64,000 nucleotides of DNA, from contig JACQZW010000054.1 of the NCBI GenBank assembly GCA_016213675.1, forward strand, positions 1 to 64,000, read 5' to 3'. Source of the DNA: Acidobacteriota bacterium (GTDB lineage Bacteria > Acidobacteriota > Thermoanaerobaculia > Thermoanaerobaculales > Thermoanaerobaculaceae). Below are positions 58,801-64,000 of the stretch, piece by piece. A program made the position numbers and the translations under genes. A model generated the notes under the pieces. That model searched no databases and was not told the origin of the DNA. It saw nothing but the letters and a program-made list of their open reading frames with translations. The first letter of the stretch is position 1; every line of letters begins with the position of its first letter.

Positions 58801-61599
58801 CAGGCCGGTCACGTGATCTCCGACTCGGGCCGGGTTTCGACCGAGCGTGACGGCGAGTTCCTGTGAGTAGTGCTCGAGGTCGCGGGTCTGGGCGTCGGCG
58901 ACCCAGAGGATCAGGGTCGCCAGGCTTCCGTCCCCGAGCCACGGCCTGCCCTGGGCTCCGGGTTCGACGAACTGCACCGCGTACTTTCCCGGGCGGGGTG
59001 GCTCGAACTCGAACTCGGTCGTCCCACTCGGCGGGACGGTCACCGGGAGTCTTTCCACCTCCTCGAACGTCACCGTCGTCTGGTCGCGCTGTCGCCACCC
59101 CTCGCCGATGGCGCCGGGATGAACGTAGCTCGCCTTCAGCCGTCGCAGCTCGAGCCCGCGGACCTCCCGGCCCTGCGGGTCCACCCAAGCCTCGGTCCAT
59201 ACCTCGCGAACGACCCTGGCCTCGCCGCGCCAGGAAACGGGCTCGTCGGTGGGGCCGACGGCCGCCAGGGTGAGGCGGACGCGAGTGCCGGGGGCGACGA
59301 TCGCGGTATCGATCGTCGGCCGCAGTCGGACCGGTCGGCGGCTGACGGCGAACTGCGTCGCGCCGCTCGACTCCCGCCTGGAGATGTCAGTGACCAGCGC
59401 GGTCACGCCGCACCGTTCGTCGCCGATCCAGGCGGTGTCCACCACCGTCCGGGCGCGGCCCTGGGCGTCGGTGGTGAGGCGCTCGCGGCGATCGATGCTC
59501 GGCGTGAGCGAGGTGTCGAACGAGTTCGGCTGCCACACCCAGGGCTGGTTCCGCCACGGAGTCTGGCCGTACGGTGTCCAGCTCCGGAGTCGATAGAGAA
59601 GGACCTCGACCTCGGCCCCGACCACCGGGGCACCGTGGAAGTAGTTGGCGGCGACAGTGACCTCGACAGGGTCACCCGAGCGGATCGCAGCCTTGGGGGG
59701 CCCGATGGCCCGCGCCGCGACTTCCACCTTGAACTCGGGCAGTCGGTATTCCTCGATGCGGAAGAGCGGTCCCTCGGGCGCGATGAGCGAGCCGTTGTCC
59801 CCGGCCTGGAGTCGAAGCGAGCAGGCGCCGAGCGGCGCGTCCGCCGGCAACACGAACGAGGCATCCCCGACGCCGTACTCATCGAGCACCAGGCCTCCCT
59901 CGGCGATCCGCGTGCCCGTGGGCCCCTGGACCGCGTAGGTCAGCATGAGTCCGTGCCCGGGGACAGGCTCGCCAGATCCCTGGCGGCGCACCGTGACGCT
60001 CAGATGAACCGTCTCTCCGGGCCGATACGCGGGCCGATCGGTCCAGGAGTACGCCAGCCAGCCTGGCGCGTTCGACGGAGGCGGAGCCCCGAGCCCTGCC
60101 CAGGTCTGCCGGTCACCGACAGCCACGAGCAGGAGCCCCGAGTCGTTCCCCCGATCGATCCAGGCGAGTCCTTGGGCGTCGGTCGTCGCGCCAGGGCGCT
60201 GCCGCCACAGCGTTTCTGTCCGCTCGCGGATCGCCTCAAGAAGTGAGACCTGGGCGCCGGCGACCGGGCTGCCGTCCGGCGCCGACGTGACCCAGACCAT
60301 CGTTCGCCCCCGCGCCGTCCTGGCGGCGAGCACGAGGTCGGAGACGACGACGAGGGCCCGGCTCTCGTTGACCGGGCTCGTGGCCACGAGCAGGTAGCAG
60401 CCCGGTCCCGCCTGGAGGTCGAGGGGCAGGTCCTCCTGGGTGCGCACGAGGTCCCCGGAGTCGCGGGTGGCCTTCGACCAGCGCCGCAGCGGCCGCAGGG
60501 TCGCGGGATCGATGCGGTCGATCCACGAGCCCTTGGCTTGCGCGCCCTCCAGCGCGAGCTGAGTGACGAGGTCGACCTTGAAGAGCGCGAGCTCGATCCT
60601 GTCCACGCTGCGCCACGACAGCTCGGCCTTGGCCGGCGATCCGGGGAGGAACTGGCCTGAGACCTTGATCCAGGCCCCCTTGTGGGTAAGCTCGCTGACC
60701 TTTGCCCGCGCCTGGTAGCTGTACCGGGTCTCGTTGGGCTTGAACTCGGACTCAAGGCGGCGGTACAGCTCAAGGGCGCGGACCAGGTCGCCCACCCTCG
60801 TGAGCCGTCCGTCATCGTCCACCTGCTGCCGGCCATAGCGTTCGATCCACTCCGCGTGCTCGAAGAGGGCGTCGCCCGTGCACGGGTTCCGCTCGGCGCC
60901 ATGCGCTCGTTCGAACGCACCGTCGATCTCGGCCCAGAGCGACGCCGGTCCGCCATCACGCACCATGCTCCGAGCCAGCAGGAGATTGGCCTTGCAGACC
61001 TCCTCGGGGGATCGAGCCAGCGAGGCCACCTCCCGCGCGCTCACCTGGGCGAGCGCGCCTCCTGACCTGGCCCACGGCCTCTCCCCGGTCTCGCCGAGCT
61101 TCCAGACGACAGCGAGGTAACGATGACGTGCCTCGTCAGTGGCCGGGGCTGTTGCCCACCACTCGAGGACCTTCGAGAGTCGCTGCTCGCGCGACTCTCC
61201 GGGGAGACTCCGACCGGAGGCTGGGGATCCGAGGTCGGCGAGCGACTCCTGCGCCTCGGCCCAGACTCGTGGATGGGGGTCGCGACCCTCGAGTTCATCG
61301 ATGAGATCTTGCAGTCGCCGAGTCGCTTCCGCGGTGGCAGCGCGCCTCGTGGCGCTGTCGAATCTCTGCCCTCGCCACAGCGTGTCGGCCAGTCGGAACT
61401 CGACCCAGGTCTTCTCCTCGGGCGGCACCTTTCGCGGGTCGATGGCCGCGTATGCCTCGTGAGCCAGGGCCCACGAGCCTTCGGCGCAGAGCCGTTCAGC
61501 CCGAGCCTTGGCGGAGGAGAACTCGGCATCATGCTCGATCGGCGCGGTGCCCTGCAGGCCGAGCAGTACGATCCAGAGCGAGGCGATGGTCGCGAGCAT
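55804..61599 (-). CDS. Alpha-2-macroglobulin-like giant secreted protein
   Basis: 1931 residues with an N-terminal hydrophobic signal segment (LATIASLWIVLLGLQGTA). A helical N-terminal region is followed by macroglobulin-type beta domains (RPAYRPGETVHLSVTVRRQGSGE; FRPGDEVGLCLHARDQEGNGV), an ANA/A2M segment (TLPESTTEWRAVARGVTSG) and an alpha-toroid TED domain (about 1440-1680: GWGWCAGHESDPLMTAHVVWSLSLL). The thioester site reads PTGCTEAT, where active proteins have GCxEQ; Gln is replaced by Ala, so no thioester is expected. Likely a periplasmic protease trap-type or scaffold protein without covalent capture. Confidence 0.88.
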   Translation of the reverse strand: MLATIASLWIVLLGLQGTAPIEHDAEFSSAKARAERLCAEGSWALAHEAYAAIDPRKVPPEEKTWVEFRLADTLWRGQRFDSATRRAATAEATRRLQDLIDELEGRDPHPRVWAEAQESLADLGSPASGRSLPGESREQRLSKVLEWWATAPATDEARHRYLAVVWKLGETGERPWARSGGALAQVSAREVASLARSPEEVCKANLLLARSMVRDGGPASLWAEIDGAFERAHGAERNPCTGDALFEHAEWIERYGRQQVDDDGRLTRVGDLVRALELYRRLESEFKPNETRYSYQARAKVSELTHKGAWIKVSGQFLPGSPAKAELSWRSVDRIELALFKVDLVTQLALEGAQAKGSWIDRIDPATLRPLRRWSKATRDSGDLVRTQEDLPLDLQAGPGCYLLVATSPVNESRALVVVSDLVLAARTARGRTMVWVTSAPDGSPVAGAQVSLLEAIRERTETLWRQRPGATTDAQGLAWIDRGNDSGLLLVAVGDRQTWAGLGAPPPSNAPGWLAYSWTDRPAYRPGETVHLSVTVRRQGSGEPVPGHGLMLTYAVQGPTGTRIAEGGLVLDEYGVGDASFVLPADAPLGACSLRLQAGDNGSLIAPEGPLFRIEEYRLPEFKVEVAARAIGPPKAAIRSGDPVEVTVAANYFHGAPVVGAEVEVLLYRLRSWTPYGQTPWRNQPWVWQPNSFDTSLTPSIDRRERLTTDAQGRARTVVDTAWIGDERCGVTALVTDISRRESSGATQFAVSRRPVRLRPTIDTAIVAPGTRVRLTLAAVGPTDEPVSWRGEARVVREVWTEAWVDPQGREVRGLELRRLKASYVHPGAIGEGWRQRDQTTVTFEEVERLPVTVPPSGTTEFEFEPPRPGKYAVQFVEPGAQGRPWLGDGSLATLILWVADAQTRDLEHYSQELAVTLGRNPARVGDHVTGLIVSPLPGRWVLLTIDAGERERVQVLRVEGTVATFDLPVTADHSPNMFLQAHSLLPRRLAFGQAELVVPPEDHFLDVTIEPERTSFRPGDEVGLCLHARDQEGNGVAGQFAVSVFDATVLSIQPELAGDIRAFFFGRLRPDPHGLTAFNGSGAPIRLEEVDGKLVDELSAQRERDAARRRAEEKRRAGPATAPGESPPVPGTGGIGGYLSSDAVMVTTGSIASSSQVRPRSDFSATALWLPKVQTDASGEARITFTLPESTTEWRAVARGVTSGAQAGWAAGSFNAAKPVQARVQVPRFLVAGDVATAAVVTDNATPGALSITPALSAQGAEVNGNPSPLLVNPGRSARADFTMRAGQPGVARLVGSATAEGYSDAMERLVPVLPHGIEKVVSRSGELAGATATVRFELPARDAQTATATLQVATSPAAVLLDALPTRLDAPTGCTEATVSRFLPAVIVARTLERLGIPRARLEERLLQGRPPGFVDASGGPTVGIADLARLLAEGRRRLADLQKDDGGWGWCAGHESDPLMTAHVVWSLSLLDELDGADEDLAYEGADYLEETLGPALGPDIHAFGLLALASFHRTDQDELADLGDEFDALFEQRASLRPAGLAHLAMVGQLLRRGEAVAVLTRNLANGAISRTVGGSSVVDSELGSGDAPLSVAHWESPGATGATFDGPVEGTAFVVLALRALDPTNPLLPAAERWLALNRRGVAWRSTRETALAILALSGAVATATPPKGCSFEAQVNGRPIASFDPLRCEPVDMPIRRAVDPVLFRTGGNELRIRRSKAGSPLWFAFETRFFTHEDPIAPAASGVVLRRQYLRLEPRPTLLRGPVYEKTELTGDSVVRSGDRVEVVLTIEAPTDLAYLVIEDRRPAGWEAVDLRSGQDVVAHQLALDAATRRFAPPAGELPSQGSRPGQGPPAAGAGVGRKAFRELRDEAVRLYLDHLPEGIWEIRYLLRAETPGRFHGLPARVHAAYAPELAANSAEHHAKVEE

Positions 61600-61739
61600 T
61601 GGGTCTCCTAGCGGTCGCAGGTACGAGTTGCAGTTTAGATGCGCGAGGAGGCCGAATCACAACTCGGCGGGAGACCTCAGGGCGGGCGCGCTCGGGTCAA
61701 GCTCCGGCGGGCCGTCTGAACTCGAGGGGCCGGGCTCAG
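61600..61739. other. Intergenic gap between two leftward genes
   Basis: 140 bp with no gene. It should hold the promoter of the alpha-2-macroglobulin-like gene; no consensus box stands out. No terminator hairpin with a T-run is visible. Confidence 0.5.
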
Positions 61740-64000
61740 TCAGAGCGCCTTGACGACGACGAGGGTCATGTCGTCCTGGCGGTGGGAGCCGCGCGCGAAG
61801 CGGGCGATCTCGTCGACCAGCGCCTGCCGGATCGCGGCGGCCGTGAGCGTCTCCACGGTGAGGGCGGCGAGGAAGGCGCGCAGCGCGTCGTAGCCGTACT
61901 CGGCGCCGGCGCGGTCGGTCGCCTCGGGCATGCCGTCGGTGAAGAAGACCAGCACGTCGCCGGGCTCGAGGGCGACCTCGCGGCTGCCGTACGCGGTGGC
62001 CGGGAAGGCGCCGAGCGGGAGCGAGGGGCCCGGCGACTCGAGCTCGGTGACGTCGCCGCCGCGCCGCAGCATCGGCGGGCAGACGCCGGCGTTGGCGAGC
62101 TCGACGATGCGCCGCGCGGGGTCGAGGGCGGCGAGGCAGAGCGCGGTGAACATGTGGCGCCCGACCTTGCGGTGGACCGAGCGGTTGACGCTGGTCATCG
62201 CCGCGGCCGGCGGCGTGCCGGCGAGGAGACAGGCGTGGACCATGCCGCTCGACATCGCCGCCGCCATCGCGGACTCCATCCCCTTGCCGGAGACGTCGCC
62301 GACCACGATGCCGAGCCGCCGCGCGGCGCCGTCGAGCCAGATGTAGTCGAAGAAGTCGCCGCCGACCTCGTTGGCGGGGACGCAGGCGCCGGAGACCTCG
62401 AAGCCGTCGAGCACGGGGTCGCCGCGCGGCATGATCGCCATCTGCGCGTCGTGGGCGGCCCGCAGCTCGGCGCGCAGGCGGATCCCCCGGACGTGGCGCC
62501 GCCAGACGAGCGCCACGGCGCCGAGGACGAGCGCGAGGGCGAGCGCCCGGAACCACCACGTCGCCCAGAACGGCGGGAGCACGCGGACGGCGAGGCGCGC
62601 CCCGGCCTGGTTCCAGGCGCCGTCGGGGTTGGCGGCCTGGACGTGGAAGACGTAGTCGCCGGGCGACAGGCGGGTGAACGTCGCGGCCCGGCGGTCGGCG
62701 CGGGCGTCGATCCACGCGTCGGCGAAGCCTTCGAGGCGGTAGCGGTAGCGGTTGCGCTCCGGCGCCGCGAAGTGGAGCGCGGCGAACTCCAGCGTCACGA
62801 CGTCCTGCCCGGGCGCCAGCTCGATCGCGTCGGTGTACTCGATCGGGCGCGCGAGGATGGCCGGCCCGTGGAACGACTCGCCGGGCGCGAGCGAGTGGTT
62901 GAAGAGCTGGAGGTCGGTGATGGCGACCGGCGGCGGATCCACGTTGAGGAGGATCCTCTGCGGGAAGAACGAGCTGAAGCCGTGGATGCCGCCGAAGAAC
63001 ATCTCGCCGGCCGGGCTCTCCCAGTACGCGCCGCCGTTGAACTCGTCGCCCTGCAGGCCGTCGCGGGCCCCGAAGACGTGGAAGGAGTCGAGGGCCGGGT
63101 CGAAGCGGGCGATCCCGCGGTTCGTGCTGATCCACAGGAGGCCGGCGGCGTCCTCGAGGATGCCGTAGACCGAGGCGCTGGGCAGGCCGTCGTCGACGGT
63201 GTAGCGGCGGAAGCGGCCGGTCGTCCGGTCGAGGCGGGCGATTCCGCCGCCGTAGGTGCCCGCCCACAGCGCGCCGTCGCGCGCCTCGAGCAGCGCGAAG
63301 ACGAAGTCGCTGCCGATCGTCGACGGGTCGCCGGGGTCGCTGCGGAACGTCGTGAACGTGCCCCGGTCGCGGTCGAGCCGGGCGAGGCCGCCGCCCTGGG
63401 TGCCGACCCACAGCTCGCCCCGGGAGTCCTCGAAGACGACGCGGATGAAGTCGCTCGGCAGGCTCGCCGGGTCGGCCGGGTCGTTGCGGTGGTGGACGAA
63501 CCGTCCGCTCTCCCGGTCGAGCCGGTCGAGGCCGCGGCCGTACGTCCCGATCCACAGGTTCCCGCGGCGGTCCTCGTAGACGGCGCGCAGCTCGTCGTGG
63601 GCCAGCGAGTCGGGGTCCGCGGGGTCGTGGCGGTGGTGGACGAAGCGCCCGGTCGCCCGGTCGAGGCGGTCGAGGCCGCCGCCGTGGGTGGCGACCCAGA
63701 GGTTCCGCTGGCGGTCCTGGTAGACGACGCGCACGGTGTCGTGGGCGAGGCTCGCCGGGTCGCGCGGGTCGTGCCGATAGTGGCGGATCGCGCCGGTCGC
63801 GCGGTCGATGCGGTCGAGCCCGCCGCTGTCGGTGCCGACCCACAGGGCGCCGGTCTCGTCCTCGAGCATCGACCAGACGATGTCGTGGGCGAGGGAGCCC
63901 GGGTCGCCGGGGTCGTGGCGGACCGTCGTGAACGCCTTGCGGCCGAGGTCGAGCCTGCTCAGGCCCCCGCCGTAGGTGCCGATCCACAGGACGTGCGAGC
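61740..64000 (-). CDS. Propeller sensor / SpoIIE-type phosphatase, 5' end beyond window
   Basis: Partial: the reading frame stays open to the end of the window, so an ATG at 63869 is internal. At least seven two-component-regulator propeller repeats (YGGGLSRLD; GALWVGTDSGGLDRID; GNLWIGTYGRGLDRLD...) lead into a Y_Y_Y domain (RNRYRYRLEGFADAWIDA), one transmembrane helix (WWFRALALALVLGAVALVW) and a C-terminal PP2C/SpoIIE phosphatase (EVGGDFFDYIWLDG; GIVVGDVSGKGMESAMAAA; GDVLVFFTDGMPEATD). It should sense a periplasmic signal and dephosphorylate a cytoplasmic target, often an anti-sigma factor antagonist. Confidence 0.92.
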   Translation of the reverse strand, partial: SHVLWIGTYGGGLSRLDLGRKAFTTVRHDPGDPGSLAHDIVWSMLEDETGALWVGTDSGGLDRIDRATGAIRHYRHDPRDPASLAHDTVRVVYQDRQRNLWVATHGGGLDRLDRATGRFVHHRHDPADPDSLAHDELRAVYEDRRGNLWIGTYGRGLDRLDRESGRFVHHRNDPADPASLPSDFIRVVFEDSRGELWVGTQGGGLARLDRDRGTFTTFRSDPGDPSTIGSDFVFALLEARDGALWAGTYGGGIARLDRTTGRFRRYTVDDGLPSASVYGILEDAAGLLWISTNRGIARFDPALDSFHVFGARDGLQGDEFNGGAYWESPAGEMFFGGIHGFSSFFPQRILLNVDPPPVAITDLQLFNHSLAPGESFHGPAILARPIEYTDAIELAPGQDVVTLEFAALHFAAPERNRYRYRLEGFADAWIDARADRRAATFTRLSPGDYVFHVQAANPDGAWNQAGARLAVRVLPPFWATWWFRALALALVLGAVALVWRRHVRGIRLRAELRAAHDAQMAIMPRGDPVLDGFEVSGACVPANEVGGDFFDYIWLDGAARRLGIVVGDVSGKGMESAMAAAMSSGMVHACLLAGTPPAAAMTSVNRSVHRKVGRHMFTALCLAALDPARRIVELANAGVCPPMLRRGGDVTELESPGPSLPLGAFPATAYGSREVALEPGDVLVFFTDGMPEATDRAGAEYGYDALRAFLAALTVETLTAAAIRQALVDEIARFARGSHRQDDMTLVVVKAL

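Noticed and set aside
62371-63579. Several plus-strand frames over the propeller gene
   Set aside because: All are shadows of the leftward propeller/SpoIIE gene.

Overview
The window is high-GC chromosomal DNA, probably from an Acidobacteriota-like or similar soil/sediment Gram-negative bacterium. That assignment is an inference from the hosts genes: a reporter-propeller/SpoIIE phosphatase, a very large alpha-2-macroglobulin-like protein, a DUF4405 membrane protein and high-GC REP-like palindromes. No rRNA or other strong taxonomic marker is present.

Layout. (1) 1-6323, host: two tandem-repeat blocks, a membrane diguanylate cyclase (-), a PBP4-type D-Ala-D-Ala peptidase (+), and a leftward group of secreted Gly-rich protein, DUF4405 membrane protein and Ycf46-like AAA ATPase. 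(2) 6324-6517: a relic 5' half of tRNA-Leu followed by an intact tRNA-Leu(CAA), the integration target. (3) About 6457-46451: a complete-looking ~40 kb lambdoid siphovirus prophage. It runs from integrase and a divergent CI/Cro switch, through an early region (C5 methyltransferase, degenerate nuclease, annealing-type protein, SbcD/SbcC pair bracketed by HNH endonucleases, replication initiator with internal iterons, RuvC-like resolvase), to a putative late promoter/terminator, then terminase, portal, capsid, connectors, tail, tape measure, tail tip, fibres and lysis genes. (4) About 46435-52844: a second, ~6.4 kb integrative element in the same tRNA-Leu site. It has a P4-type integrase, an excisionase-like HTH protein, a replication-initiator-like protein with internal 22-bp iterons and a leftward set of small genes closed by a canonical terminator. 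It has no structural genes, so it looks like a phage satellite or minimal integrative element. (5) 52845-64000, host: a secreted Kre9/KNH-like domain protein, a REP-like palindrome cluster, an SPFH/stomatin protein, a small unknown protein, a 1931-aa alpha-2-macroglobulin-like protein and the 3' part of a propeller/SpoIIE phosphatase gene that leaves the window.

How it fits together. Three copies of a 16-bp anticodon stem-loop core (GGGACTCAAAATCCCG, at 6458, 46436 and 52829) mark attL, the inner junction and attR of the tandem array. The prophage left end re-supplies the 3' half of the tRNA with a different variable arm and an encoded CCA, whereas the displaced original 3' half at 52829-52884 lacks CCA. 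Both elements carry iteron-like repeats inside their replication-initiator genes, as lambda does in O. The prophage switch has two divergent promoters whose -10 boxes lie 6 nt from the start codons, so both cI-like and cro-like mRNAs should be leaderless, with two matching 14-bp operators. Gene functions are assigned from motifs read by eye; no database search was possible.
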